Below, in pieces: positions 52,299 to 61,168 of a stretch of 64,000 nt of DNA. The notes below the pieces were generated by a model. It was given only the letters and a program-made list of their open reading frames with translations, did no database searches and was not told where the DNA came from. The translations under genes and the position numbers were made by a program. Position 1 is the stretch's first letter, and every line of letters starts with the position of its first letter. The stretch comes from UBA6165 sp044233745 (lineage in GTDB: Bacteria > Bacteroidota > Bacteroidia > Flavobacteriales_D > Crocinitomicaceae): positions 1 through 64,000 of the forward strand of contig JBIIJN010000004.1 in the NCBI GenBank assembly GCA_044233745.1, in the 5' to 3' direction.

Positions 52299-52332
52299 CT
52301 GTAAAGGATAGATTTTGGTCTATCCTTTACAG
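52299..52332 (+). terminator. Hairpin, repeat copy 3
   Basis: A perfect 14-bp stem CTGTAAAGGATAGA / TCTATCCTTTACAG with loop TTTTGG, followed by TTTT. The stem is longer and better paired than in copies 1 and 2. Confidence 0.7.
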
Positions 52333-52403
52333 TTTTAGGCAATTAATGCCAGGTGCAATTGTTAAAAATTTGTTCCTCAAAAAAGTGATTAATTTAACCC
52401 GCT

Positions 52404-53777
52404 TTATCTGCGCGTCATAACTACTCTGAATCCGATGTTTGGATGCGGATTAATTTGATTCGGGTGATTATCGGGCGCTGAGATTTTAATTTCATTGGCA
52501 CTATTCATCCAACCACCACCTGCCGTGCCAGGCACTAATTCAGTTGCGCTTTGTGGATTGTTACTCTTGCCAACTTGCCCTGCTCCATCAACAACCATTT
52601 CGGCAACATTACCGCTCATGTTGAATAATCCAAATCCATTGGCAAAGTAAGAAGATACTCTTGCTGTGTAGAACGCACCATCATCAAAGAAAGTCGAATC
52701 GGTAGGCTTATGGTTTGCCAAATAGCAACTCTTTTCGTTTTTAACGGATTCGCCACCCCAGGGATAGGACACATTTTTACCATCTCCTGAGGCTGCCTTC
52801 ACCCATTCTTGTCGTGTTGGAATGCGCAAATTTCCGAATGGAAGTTCTTTTTCTCCTGCCAATTTCTGAGCTTCTTCATAGAGCCACTTGCAATACAATT
52901 CTGCTCCCGCACGAGAAACATTAACCACAGGATATTCGTTAAACGCAACGTGAGAAAAATAAGTCTCCTCCATAGTTCGAGTTCCTTCTTTAAACACTTT
53001 CGTCCACATGCTCTCATCTGGCTTCGCAATCAAAAATTCCTCAAGTCGATTTTGCATAATCAAATCGAACAAGAAAGTGCGGTATTCTAAATTGCTCACT
53101 TCTGTTCTCTGTATGAAAAAAGAAGCCACTGAAATATCTTCCCCGAAATATGAAAATGACGATGCTGGAATAAAAGCGTAAACTCTAGCCTCCGAATTTA
53201 CTTTCATCAAATCTTTAAGCATTTTCTTTTTTTGCTTGATCGTTTTCTTGATTTCATCCTTGGTTAAACTTGGTATTCGACGTTCGTCGGCTTGTGAAAA
53301 TTGGCTCTTTTCTGGTGTGTTTTGAAGCCCATCAGTCCCTACCGAATTATCCAAATTCGTGAGTCGGTTATGAGCAACTGAATGATCGGATTTGTCAATT
53401 TCCGTTTGCTTGTTCTTCCTTGTATTCTTTTTCGGTTTTGATACTTCCTGTTTCCCTTGAATTGGTGTAAAGTTAATTTTATCCTCTTGTGAATCAGTTG
53501 GTGCAATTGATATTGCAACTGGTTCTTTTCCATTTGTTTTTATAGTATTCGAGCTCGTCCACATAAAAATAAATGCGCTTGTTACGGTAATAAAAATTGA
53601 TACTGACATGATAATTTTGTTTTTTAAAGTGAATAATTTACCCTTTGTCCCAGTTTTCCCAATGGCTCTATTTTCAAGAGATGCCAAAAGCATTACTTTT
53701 GATTCTTCGAAACTAGTTTTTGGTGCTTGCAAACGCGCCTTGGCGAACAAATCGTTTAATTGCTGTTCTTTAATCAT
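52404..53777 (-). CDS. Membrane protein with anti-sigma-like N-terminus and SUMF1-type domain
   Basis: A 457-residue protein. Residues 1-52 are cytoplasmic and resemble Bacteroidota anti-sigma N-termini (MIKEQQLNDLFAKARLQAPK). A single transmembrane helix spans about 55-73 (IIMSVSIFITVTSAFIFMW). A Lys/Asn-rich linker follows, then about 195-457 is a periplasmic formylglycine-generating-enzyme-like (SUMF1/GldJ-K) domain: FFIQRTEVSNLEYRTFL, RIPTRQEWVKAASG, NMSGNVAEMV and GFRVVMT. The catalytic Cys pair of true FGE is absent, so it should bind rather than modify. It overlaps the ECF sigma gene by 8 nt, pointing to an anti-sigma regulator with a SUMF1-type sensor. Confidence 0.8.
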   Translation of the reverse strand: MIKEQQLNDLFAKARLQAPKTSFEESKVMLLASLENRAIGKTGTKGKLFTLKNKIIMSVSIFITVTSAFIFMWTSSNTIKTNGKEPVAISIAPTDSQEDKINFTPIQGKQEVSKPKKNTRKNKQTEIDKSDHSVAHNRLTNLDNSVGTDGLQNTPEKSQFSQADERRIPSLTKDEIKKTIKQKKKMLKDLMKVNSEARVYAFIPASSFSYFGEDISVASFFIQRTEVSNLEYRTFLFDLIMQNRLEEFLIAKPDESMWTKVFKEGTRTMEETYFSHVAFNEYPVVNVSRAGAELYCKWLYEEAQKLAGEKELPFGNLRIPTRQEWVKAASGDGKNVSYPWGGESVKNEKSCYLANHKPTDSTFFDDGAFYTARVSSYFANGFGLFNMSGNVAEMVVDGAGQVGKSNNPQSATELVPGTAGGGWMNSANEIKISAPDNHPNQINPHPNIGFRVVMTRR

Positions 53778-54303
53778 GACTTCGTTCTCCCTGGGTTAAT
53801 AATTTGTTTTCTGAAGGCTTTGTTTGCAAAATTTCCATCAATTTTTCGCGTCCTCTCTTCAATCTTAGTTTCACAGCAGACTCTCCAGCCTGTTGAGTTT
53901 GAGCAATTTCTTTAATACTAAATCCAGAAATCTCAAAAAGAATGATGCATTCACTTTGTTTCTCAGGAAGTTGTTGCAATGCCATATAAAGAAAATGAAT
54001 ATCCATTTCTGTTTCAGGATTGGTATCATTAGAGATGACGCCTAAAATTGCCTGATCATTATGAATTCTCTCTTCATGTTTCTTTCGCTTGTTGTTGCTC
54101 AAAATACGAACAGCAATGCCAAACAAAAAATAAACAAAAGCGTCATTTGATTTCAGCTTGTCTATTTTGGTGTAGGCAACAATTAAAGTATCGTTCATCA
54201 AATCACGATAATCCAAATTCCCATACACCCGTGCCCTGCAGAAGCGTTCAAACCGTTCATGAACCGGTTCGTAGAGTGCTAGAAATTCTTCTTGTTTTGT
54301 CAT
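53770..54303 (-). CDS. ECF-type RNA polymerase sigma factor
   Basis: A 177-residue sigma factor with regions 2 and 4 only. Region 2 covers about 10-85 (RARVYGNLDYRDLMNDTLIVAY near the start, YFLFGIAVRIL). Region 4 covers about 110-165, with the helix-turn-helix QCIILFEISGFSIKEIAQTQ-type block followed by AVKLRLKRGREKL. The start at 54303 (MTKQEEFLALYEPVH) is the natural family beginning; a longer frame to 54345 is less likely. The next gene overlaps by 8 nt and encodes its probable membrane regulator. The target promoters are unknown. Confidence 0.9.
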   Translation of the reverse strand: MTKQEEFLALYEPVHERFERFCRARVYGNLDYRDLMNDTLIVAYTKIDKLKSNDAFVYFLFGIAVRILSNNKRKKHEERIHNDQAILGVISNDTNPETEMDIHFLYMALQQLPEKQSECIILFEISGFSIKEIAQTQQAGESAVKLRLKRGREKLMEILQTKPSENKLLTQGERSHD

Positions 54304-54486
54304 TCGCTTTTGGCTTCTTGTAAGTAAGTGTAGCAAGTTAAACAAAAGTTACATCTTGATACAAATTATTAGTTAGTTTTTACAATACATATGTCTCGAG
54401 TTCATCAAACATTTGTTGTTTTTATAGCTTAAATTCCGACAGTCTATCATGTTTTCCTATTTCAACTCAAATTCCCCCAAAACCAC

Positions 54487-54494
54487 TACTTTTG
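54487..54494 (+). promoter_or_regulatory. -7 promoter element TACTTTTG
   Basis: TACTTTTG lies 23 nt before ATG 54518 and inside the longer frame from 54449; it sets the prfC start. Confidence 0.6.
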
Positions 54495-54517
54495 CACCCG
54501 ATTTTGTAAACAAGCTC

Positions 54518-56116
54518 ATGAGTCACCTAGAAGAACTAAAAAAACGCCGCACATTTGGCATTATCTCTCACCCGGATGCTGGTAAAACCACGCTCACGGA
54601 AAAACTACTACTTTTTGGTGGTGCTATTCAAACAGCGGGTGCGGTAAAGAACAACAAAATCAAGAAAACTGCTACTTCCGACTTCATGGAAATCGAGAAA
54701 CAACGTGGTATTTCGGTAGCCACTTCGGTGATGGCATTCAATTACAAAGACAAGCAAATCAATATTTTGGATACCCCCGGTCACAAAGATTTTGCTGAAG
54801 ATACCTTTCGCACACTTACCGCAGTGGATAGCGTGATTTTGGTCATCGATTGTGCCAATGGGGTTGAAGCTCAAACAGAAAGATTGATGGAAGTGTGTCG
54901 CATGCGCAAAACGCCCGTGATTGTGTTCATCAACAAAATGGACCGTGACGGTAAAGACCCTTTTGAGTTATTGGATGAGTTGGAAACAAAACTAGACATC
55001 AAAGTGCGTCCGCTTGCTTGGCCAATTGGTATGGGCTACAATTTTCAAGGCGTTTACAGTATTTATAAGAACAAATTGAACCTTTTTCAAGCCGAAAAAA
55101 CGAAAATTGCTGCTGAAGTTGCACAGTTCGATAATGTAAACGATCCTGAAATTGACTCAATCATCGGTGAAAAAGCGGCTGCCCAATTGCGCGAAGATTT
55201 GGATTTATTAGAAGGCGTTTATGACCCCTTCGACCGCGAAAAATATTTGAATGCAGAAGTGGCTCCCGTGTTTTTTGGTTCGGCGGTAAACAACTTTGGT
55301 GTGCAGGAACTTTTGGAATCGTTTATTGAAATTTCTCCTGAACCGCAAGGGCGCGACACAGACAAAAAATTTGTGGCATCTACCGAACCCAATTTCAGCG
55401 GATTTGTGTTTAAAATTCACGCCAATCTTGACCCAAAACACCGCGATAGAATTGCCTTTTTGCGCATTGTTTCTGGGAAATTTGAACGAAATACGTTCTA
55501 CAACCACATCCGTTTGGGCAAAAAAATGAAATTTGCGAACCCAACATCCTTCATGGCGCAAGACAAAAGCGTAATCGATGAAGCTTTCCCGGGTGATGTA
55601 GTGGGATTATACGACGCGGGAAATTTCAAAATCGGCGATACTTTGACCGAAAAAGACAACTATTCATTCAAAGGAATCCCCAGCTTTTCACCTGAAATAT
55701 TCCAAGAATTGGAAAATCTCGATCCTTTGAAGTCCAAACAATTGGAAAAAGGCATCAATCAGCTTATGGACGAAGGCGTGGCTCAGATGTTTATCCAACA
55801 ACCCGGTAACAGAAAGATTATCGGAACAGTTGGTCAGCTCCAGTTTGAAGTGATTTTGTATCGTTTGGAACATGAATACGGCGCCAAATGTACCTTCAGA
55901 CCCAGAAGTTTTCACCTCGCCACTTGGATTACGAGCGATGATCAATCGAAAATTGATGCCTTCAAACGCGCCAAAACATCCAACGTTGCCACAGACACCG
56001 ATGGCAATTTGGTCTTCTTAGCCGAAACGCCATTTTTGTTGCAAATCGCCGAAAGAGATTATCCTGAAATCACTTTCCACCGAACCTCTGAGTTCTTGCT
56101 CGAAAAGAAAAAATAA
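54518..56116 (+). CDS. prfC: Peptide chain release factor 3
   Basis: RF3 is a GTPase that removes RF1/RF2 from the ribosome after termination. The 532-residue protein shows GTP motifs in order: ISHPDAGKTTLTEKLL, KQRGISVATSVM, LDTPGHKDFAED and INKMDRDG. Further family markers are TNNVTVLIDA-like beta-barrel parts and FQELENLDPLKSKQLEKG near residue 390. The start MSHLEELKKRRTFGI follows the promoter at 54487. It is followed by truA after 4 nt, so the two are likely co-transcribed. The length fits RF3 (about 530). Confidence 0.95.
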   Translation: MSHLEELKKRRTFGIISHPDAGKTTLTEKLLLFGGAIQTAGAVKNNKIKKTATSDFMEIEKQRGISVATSVMAFNYKDKQINILDTPGHKDFAEDTFRTLTAVDSVILVIDCANGVEAQTERLMEVCRMRKTPVIVFINKMDRDGKDPFELLDELETKLDIKVRPLAWPIGMGYNFQGVYSIYKNKLNLFQAEKTKIAAEVAQFDNVNDPEIDSIIGEKAAAQLREDLDLLEGVYDPFDREKYLNAEVAPVFFGSAVNNFGVQELLESFIEISPEPQGRDTDKKFVASTEPNFSGFVFKIHANLDPKHRDRIAFLRIVSGKFERNTFYNHIRLGKKMKFANPTSFMAQDKSVIDEAFPGDVVGLYDAGNFKIGDTLTEKDNYSFKGIPSFSPEIFQELENLDPLKSKQLEKGINQLMDEGVAQMFIQQPGNRKIIGTVGQLQFEVILYRLEHEYGAKCTFRPRSFHLATWITSDDQSKIDAFKRAKTSNVATDTDGNLVFLAETPFLLQIAERDYPEITFHRTSEFLLEKKK

Positions 56117-56120
56117 AACA

Positions 56121-56849
56121 ATGACACGTTTGCGCTTGGATTTACAATACGATGGCACCGACTTTCACGGTTGGCAAATTCAGCCCAACGCAATCACAGT
56201 GCAAGAAGAAATTGAAAATGCACTAACACGACTCAACAGCAATCAAAAAGTGGAAATTGTGGGTTGTGGCAGAACAGATACAGGCGTTCATGCTATGCAT
56301 TATGTGGCGCACTGCGACATGAATTATCCCGATTTGAACGAGCTGCAATTCAAGCTAAATGGCATGATGCACAAGGGAATTGCCATTACTGAAATCACAG
56401 AAGCTCATCCTGAATTCCATGCCCGTTTTGATGCCACCAAACGCACTTACCGCTATTTCATCGACAAACGCAACAATCCATTCAATAACCGCTTTGCCCA
56501 TTTTCTTCGTCACAAGTTAAATGTGGAAGTCATGAATGAAGCTGCGAAACATTTGTTAGGCAAACAAGACTTTGAGTCCTTCGCCAAGCACCACTCGGAT
56601 GTCAACAATTTTTACTGCGAAGTTTTCAGTGCATTTTGGACGGAAACCGATGAACAATACATCTTCGAAATAAGCGCCAATCGTTTTCTCAGAAACATGG
56701 TGCGCGCCATCGTAGGCACTTTGGTTGATGTAGGTTTAGCCAAAATTGAACCCACTGAAATCCAAGAAATTATCGCAAAAAAGAGTCGCTCCGAAGCAGG
56801 AACGAGTGTGCCGGGCAAGGGGCTTTTTTTGTGGAAGATTGAGTATTGA
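56121..56849 (+). CDS. truA: tRNA pseudouridine synthase A
   Basis: TruA makes pseudouridine at positions 38-40 of the tRNA anticodon arm. The 242-residue protein has the active-site block VGCGRTDTGVHAMHYVAH near residue 48 (Asp is the catalytic residue), the LQYDGTDFHGWQIQPN start, and FLRNMVRAIVGTLVDVG near 195. Its length is normal. It starts 4 nt after prfC. A large palindrome (56866-56915) lies 16 nt after the stop and may end the transcript. Confidence 0.95.
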   Translation: MTRLRLDLQYDGTDFHGWQIQPNAITVQEEIENALTRLNSNQKVEIVGCGRTDTGVHAMHYVAHCDMNYPDLNELQFKLNGMMHKGIAITEITEAHPEFHARFDATKRTYRYFIDKRNNPFNNRFAHFLRHKLNVEVMNEAAKHLLGKQDFESFAKHHSDVNNFYCEVFSAFWTETDEQYIFEISANRFLRNMVRAIVGTLVDVGLAKIEPTEIQEIIAKKSRSEAGTSVPGKGLFLWKIEY

Positions 56850-56865
56850 AAAGGCGGCTGGCTAC

Positions 56866-56915
56866 TGTCTCCCGATACCGATACCGATAGTTATCGGTAT
56901 CGGTATCGGGAGACA
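56866..56915. repeat. 50-bp palindrome built from CCGATA units
   Basis: Two perfectly complementary 24-bp arms with a 2-nt loop (GT). The left arm runs TGTCTCCC then three GATACC/CCGATA units; the right arm mirrors it. The core CCGATAGTTATCGG is one substitution pair away from the core CCGATGATTATCGG inserted in the tRNA-Arg fragment at 42675. No T-tract follows on the plus strand. It lies between the convergent truA and M23 genes. Confidence 0.88.
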
Positions 56916-56922
56916 ACAAACA

Positions 56923-57900
56923 TCAATGCGCATGCCCATCACCCACCGTTGACTGACTGCTCTGTTGCAACAATGCATCGTATTCCTCGGGTGTCAAATC
57001 GTTGAAGAAATAGGATATAGGATTCACCTTTACCCCATCTTTTTCCACTTCGTAATGTAAATGCGCACCAGTCGATTTCCCTGTATTTCCAACCAATCCA
57101 ATCACTTGTCCGCGTGAGATTTTTTGACCAACTTTCACCTTAAAAGCACTCAAATGCGCATATCGGGTTTTGTAACCGAATCCATGATTGATCACAATGT
57201 TTTTGCCATATCCCCAAGCAATGTCTTCAATTTGCTCAACCATACCATCGCCTGTAGCATACACTTCTGTGCCCACCGGAGCGGAAAAATCCAAGCCCCA
57301 GTGCATGCGTGGTGTGCGGTAAACTGGATCTACCCGCCAACCAAAACCCGATGCCAAACGCTTCAAATCCTTGTTGCTCACAGGTTGAATAGAAGGAATA
57401 CTGGCCAAACGCTCGTCTTGTTCCAAGGCAATCTTCTCAATTTCTTTGAATGAAAGTATCTGAGCATAGAGTTTCCCTTGAAGCACATCTATGCCCGATC
57501 GCGTTTGCTTCACCAATTCAGAATAAGTGAAACCCTCCAATTCCATGTAGCGCTTTGTTCCGCCAACTCCCATAGAACGGATACTTTCTGGCATGTCAGG
57601 AGCCCCTAAGGCCACACGGTAAATATTGCGCTCTCGGTTGCTGATTTCATCCAATACTTGATTAAACAACTTCATATCTTCTTGCACACGTTCAAATTGC
57701 TGCTTATAAAACGTGACTTCGCGCGACAAACGCTTCTCACTCGGAGAATCTACACGTGCAATATAAATTGTTGCCAAAACAATACCAACAGCCAGCGAAG
57801 GCATGCCATAAATCAGGGTGCGAACAATATGATACAACCATCCTTGCTTCACCTGTTCATAGCTCAATGTATCAGGATTATATCTGTATTTTTTTGACAT
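56923..57900 (-). CDS. M23 family metallopeptidase
   Basis: A 325-residue membrane-anchored peptidase. It has a short cytoplasmic N-terminus, a transmembrane segment (about 25-47, MPSLAVGIVLATIYIA), a predicted coiled-coil linker (about 55-190), and a lysostaphin-type M23 domain. Zinc ligands are HWGLDF (His and Asp) and HLHYE with the upstream RYAHLS. Such peptidases cut peptide crosslinks of peptidoglycan or act in envelope remodelling. It is divergently placed from alaS, a pairing often seen in Bacteroidota. The final residues DGHAH fall just 8 nt past the palindrome arm on the plus strand. Confidence 0.9.
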   Translation of the reverse strand: MSKKYRYNPDTLSYEQVKQGWLYHIVRTLIYGMPSLAVGIVLATIYIARVDSPSEKRLSREVTFYKQQFERVQEDMKLFNQVLDEISNRERNIYRVALGAPDMPESIRSMGVGGTKRYMELEGFTYSELVKQTRSGIDVLQGKLYAQILSFKEIEKIALEQDERLASIPSIQPVSNKDLKRLASGFGWRVDPVYRTPRMHWGLDFSAPVGTEVYATGDGMVEQIEDIAWGYGKNIVINHGFGYKTRYAHLSAFKVKVGQKISRGQVIGLVGNTGKSTGAHLHYEVEKDGVKVNPISYFFNDLTPEEYDALLQQSSQSTVGDGHAH

Positions 57901-58102
57901 GGCGGAAGGGTTTAAGCGTTTTTCATATGTGAATAATTTGTCTTTTAAAGGTCATATGGAATACGCCATGCTATTATTTTCGGTGCTTGCGCGCTTTGTT
58001 TGCATGGCTATTTCAATTTTAGCAGCGTAAATGTTATCAATATGACTAAATTTGCGCCACTTTTTAACATTTATTTGACAGTCGGCAATCCTAGTGCTTT
58101 TC

Positions 58103-58110
58103 TATTTTTG
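58103..58110 (+). promoter_or_regulatory. -7 promoter element TATTTTTG
   Basis: TATTTTTG lies 26 nt before ATG 58137 of alaS. The spacing is normal for the strain. Confidence 0.55.
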
Positions 58111-58136
58111 CAGATATTTTAAACACATTGTCCCAT

Positions 58137-60752
58137 ATGAACTTAATTGACATCAGAAAACAATTCTTGGACTACTTTGAATCTAAAAATCATAAAATAG
58201 TTCCATCTGCCCCTTTGGTTATTAAAAATGACCCTACGCTGATGTTCACCAATGCCGGGATGAATCAGTTCAAAGATTTCTTCTTGGGTAATTCAATTCC
58301 CGACAACAGACGCATTGCCGATACCCAAAAATGTTTGCGTGTTTCAGGTAAACACAACGACTTGGAGGAAGTGGGTCACGATACCTACCACCACACCATG
58401 TTTGAAATGTTGGGCAATTGGTCTTTTGGAGATTATTTTAAAGAAGAAGCCATCGCTTGGGCCTGGGATTTGTTGACCAATGTGTATAAAATTGATAAAT
58501 CACGCTTGTATGTAACTGTTTTTGAGGGTGATGAAGCAGATGGCGTGCCGAGAGATGATGAATCCTACAACATCTGGAAAAAATACATCGCCGAAGACCG
58601 CATCATTTTGGCAAATAAAAAAGACAATTTTTGGGAAATGGGCGATACAGGTCCTTGTGGTCCGTGTACCGAAATTCACGTGGACGCGCGCTTAGAAGAT
58701 GCTCGCGCTCAATCCGACGGCAGGGCTTTTGTGAACCAAGACCATCCGCAAGTCATTGAAATTTGGAACAATGTGTTCATTCAATTCAACCGCTTGGCTT
58801 CAGGAAAATTGGAGCCACTTCCTGAAAAACATGTGGATACAGGCATGGGCTTGGAGCGCCTCGCGATGGTTTTACAAGGAAAACAGTCCAATTACGATAT
58901 TGATTTTTTCCAAAACATGATTCGCAGTATTGAAACTTTGAGTGGTTTCAAATACGCCGAAAAAGAGGAAACGGACATTGCTATGCGGGTAATAGCCGAC
59001 CACATCCGCGCGATTGCTTTTTCGATTGCCGATGGTCAAGTGCCAGCTAACAATGGAGCAGGTTACGTGATCCGCAGAATTTTACGTCGTGCCGTGCGTT
59101 ATGGCTATACCTATCTCAACATGCGCGAACCATTTTTATGCGAATTGTCGCGCACATTGGAAAAAGAAATGGGTGGTGCCTTCCCTGAATTGACCGCAAA
59201 TGCCATGCTCATAGAAAAAGTAATCCGCGAAGAAGAAAGTTCATTCTTCCGAACATTGGAATCGGGTATCAAACGCATGGATTTGATTTTGAATAATTTA
59301 AAATCGAAAAATCAAAATATTATCCCTGGAAATGAAGTGTTTGAATTGTATGACACTTTCGGTTTCCCAGTCGATTTGACCTCGCTAATTGCCCGAGAAA
59401 ATGGCGTTTCGATTGACGAACAAGGATTCGAAAGTGCTTTGGAAGAACAAAAAAATCGTTCTCGAAATGCGGCAGTGGTTAGTACAGATGATTGGCAAAT
59501 AGTGAACCCACATGAGCAAGTGGAGTTTGTTGGCTACGACCATAATCAAGCAGACTCACGCATCACCAAGTATAGAAAAACTACCCAAAAAGATAAAACG
59601 TTGTATCAAATAGTGCTCGACCAAACACCATTTTATGCAGAAAGCGGTGGTCAAGTTGGCGACAGCGGTGTGTTGATTGGCGCCAATGAAACCGTGAACA
59701 TCATCGACACTAAAAAAGAAAACAACCTCATCATTCACCTAACACCAAAATTGCCGGAGAATCTGAATCAAACATTCACAGCAAAAATCAACGAAGAAAA
59801 ACGAGCATCTACGGCGAATAACCACAGTGCTACCCACCTACTCCACCAAGCTTTGCGAGAAATTTTGGGAACACATGTGGAACAAAAAGGCTCCTTGGTG
59901 CATCCAGATTATTTGCGCTTCGACTTTTCGCATTTCTCCAAAATTACCGATGAAGAATTGGCACAGATTGAAAAACGCGTCAACACCTTGATTCAAGAAA
60001 ACTTAGATTTGCAAGAATTCCGCAACATCCCCATAGACGAAGCCAAAAATATGGGAGCCATGGCGCTTTTTGGCGAAAAATATGGCGATCAAGTGCGTGC
60101 CATCAAATTTGGGGAAAGCATAGAATTGTGTGGTGGAACACATGTTCAAAACACAGGAAAAATCGGTGTTTTCATCGTCACGACAGAAACAGCAGTAGCG
60201 GCAGGTATCAGAAGAATTGAAGCCATTTCTGGTGAAAAAGCGATGGAAATGTTCAGAACAAAAGCAGCCGAATATGACAACATCAGCGCAATGTTCAACA
60301 AACCGAAAAATTTGCTTGGATCCATTGAAGATTTGATGGCGAAAAACCAAGAATTGCAGAAAACTATTGAAAAACTGAACAAAGAAAAGGCACAAGGACT
60401 TAAAAACGAGCTCAAAAATAAGTTTTTACAAAAAGATGGCTATTTACTCTTGGCAGAAAAAGCACATTTGGACGCGGGCGGCATCAAAGACATTTTGTTC
60501 CAATTCAAAGGCGACTTGACTCAACCATTTGTGGCTATTATTGGCGGCATCGATGGCGATAAAGCATCTTTAAACATCATGATTTCTGAAAGTTTGGTAA
60601 CAGAGAAATCTTGGCATGCAGGCAATTTGGTAAAAGAACACGCCAAGCACATCAACGGCGGTGGCGGCGGACAAAACTTCTTCGCTACAGCTGGAGGGAA
60701 AAATCCTAATGGATTGGATGCAGCGATTGATGCGGTGATAAGCGGATTATAG
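58137..60752 (+). CDS. alaS: Alanyl-tRNA synthetase
   Basis: AlaS attaches alanine to tRNA-Ala. The 871-residue protein is full length. The catalytic domain starts MNLIDIRKQFLDYFESKNHK and includes MFTNAGMNQFKDFFLG, then GDTGPCGPCTEIHVD and GMGLERLAMVLQG. The editing domain carries the zinc-site motifs HSATHLLHQALRE and CGGTHVQNTGKIG, and the C-terminal DHHA1 region ends HINGGGGGQNFFATAGGKN. ATG 58137 is chosen over the TTG at 58128. It would charge the tRNA-Ala at 51945, which carries the G3-U70 identity pair. Confidence 0.96.
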   Translation: MNLIDIRKQFLDYFESKNHKIVPSAPLVIKNDPTLMFTNAGMNQFKDFFLGNSIPDNRRIADTQKCLRVSGKHNDLEEVGHDTYHHTMFEMLGNWSFGDYFKEEAIAWAWDLLTNVYKIDKSRLYVTVFEGDEADGVPRDDESYNIWKKYIAEDRIILANKKDNFWEMGDTGPCGPCTEIHVDARLEDARAQSDGRAFVNQDHPQVIEIWNNVFIQFNRLASGKLEPLPEKHVDTGMGLERLAMVLQGKQSNYDIDFFQNMIRSIETLSGFKYAEKEETDIAMRVIADHIRAIAFSIADGQVPANNGAGYVIRRILRRAVRYGYTYLNMREPFLCELSRTLEKEMGGAFPELTANAMLIEKVIREEESSFFRTLESGIKRMDLILNNLKSKNQNIIPGNEVFELYDTFGFPVDLTSLIARENGVSIDEQGFESALEEQKNRSRNAAVVSTDDWQIVNPHEQVEFVGYDHNQADSRITKYRKTTQKDKTLYQIVLDQTPFYAESGGQVGDSGVLIGANETVNIIDTKKENNLIIHLTPKLPENLNQTFTAKINEEKRASTANNHSATHLLHQALREILGTHVEQKGSLVHPDYLRFDFSHFSKITDEELAQIEKRVNTLIQENLDLQEFRNIPIDEAKNMGAMALFGEKYGDQVRAIKFGESIELCGGTHVQNTGKIGVFIVTTETAVAAGIRRIEAISGEKAMEMFRTKAAEYDNISAMFNKPKNLLGSIEDLMAKNQELQKTIEKLNKEKAQGLKNELKNKFLQKDGYLLLAEKAHLDAGGIKDILFQFKGDLTQPFVAIIGGIDGDKASLNIMISESLVTEKSWHAGNLVKEHAKHINGGGGGQNFFATAGGKNPNGLDAAIDAVISGL

Positions 60753-60881
60753 TCTAAAAAATCTTTTTTGGAACACAGATTTGCACGGATTTTATTTTCA
60801 GCGAACATCTGCACTGCATTATTGCTATTGTTGAAATCATTTGTCCTAAACAAGAAAAACAAGCACGTTTTAATATTTCTT

Positions 60882-60889
60882 TACATTTG
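60882..60889 (+). promoter_or_regulatory. -7 promoter element TACATTTG
   Basis: TACATTTG lies 14 nt before ATG 60904, in front of the frameshifted gene. This suggests the reading frame was once a normally expressed gene. Confidence 0.5.
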
Positions 60890-60903
60890 CCAAAAAAAAA
60901 ATT

Positions 60904-61160
60904 ATGACACAAGATGTAGATTATGTTTATTACGACAGTGGTTTAATGATTAATTCCAAACAACCGATGAAACAAACTGATGTTTGTTTGGTGAGCACGA
61001 AAGATTACGTGTTTTATATTCCAAAAAAATCCACTGGAAATTTCGTGGCTTTTTAGGCCGTCATACACTTCGTATGAGCACTGGCGGAATGAACCATTCT
61101 TCTATTTATGCGAAAGGAAAAGGAAATAGCAAAGCCTTTAGAGCTTTTCACGGTCAATAA
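60904..61160 (+). pseudogene. Frameshifted small gene (about 85 codons)
   Basis: The frame from ATG 60904 (MTQDVDYVYYDSGLMINSKQ) stops at 61054-61056 after FVAF. In the +2 frame the sequence continues without break from about 61041: RGFLGRHTLRMSTGGMNHSS, then IYAKGKGNSKAFRAFHGQ and a stop at 61158-61160. One base missing around 61041 would join STGNF to RGFLG in a single product of about 85 residues. A -7 promoter precedes it. The family is not recognised. Either one base was lost in evolution or it is a sequencing error. A gene starts 8 nt later at 61169. Confidence 0.65.
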
Positions 61161-61168
61161 TTGCATCG

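Larger units (their letters stand above)
52004..52336 (+). repeat. Tandem 135-bp repeats starting with the tRNA-Ala 3' end
   Basis: Copies begin at 52004 (the tRNA itself), 52139 and 52274, giving an exact 135-bp period. Each opens with GCCCGATCTTCTCCACA (third copy GCCCGGTCTTCTCGACA), continues with an AAGTTATAA- or AAATTATAA-type segment, and has a hairpin; copies 1 and 2 then share a CTCGGGTACCGA block. Copy 3 is cut short after its hairpin. Copies 1 and 2 differ at a few positions. Confidence 0.9.

Noticed and set aside
52004..52336. Possible CRISPR array from the 135-bp repeats
   Set aside because: The units are long, begin with a tRNA 3' end and contain terminators, with no short repeats and variable spacers; no cas genes nearby.
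56746..56952. Plus-strand frame of 68 codons at the truA end
   Set aside because: It is out of frame with truA and passes through the CCGATA palindrome.
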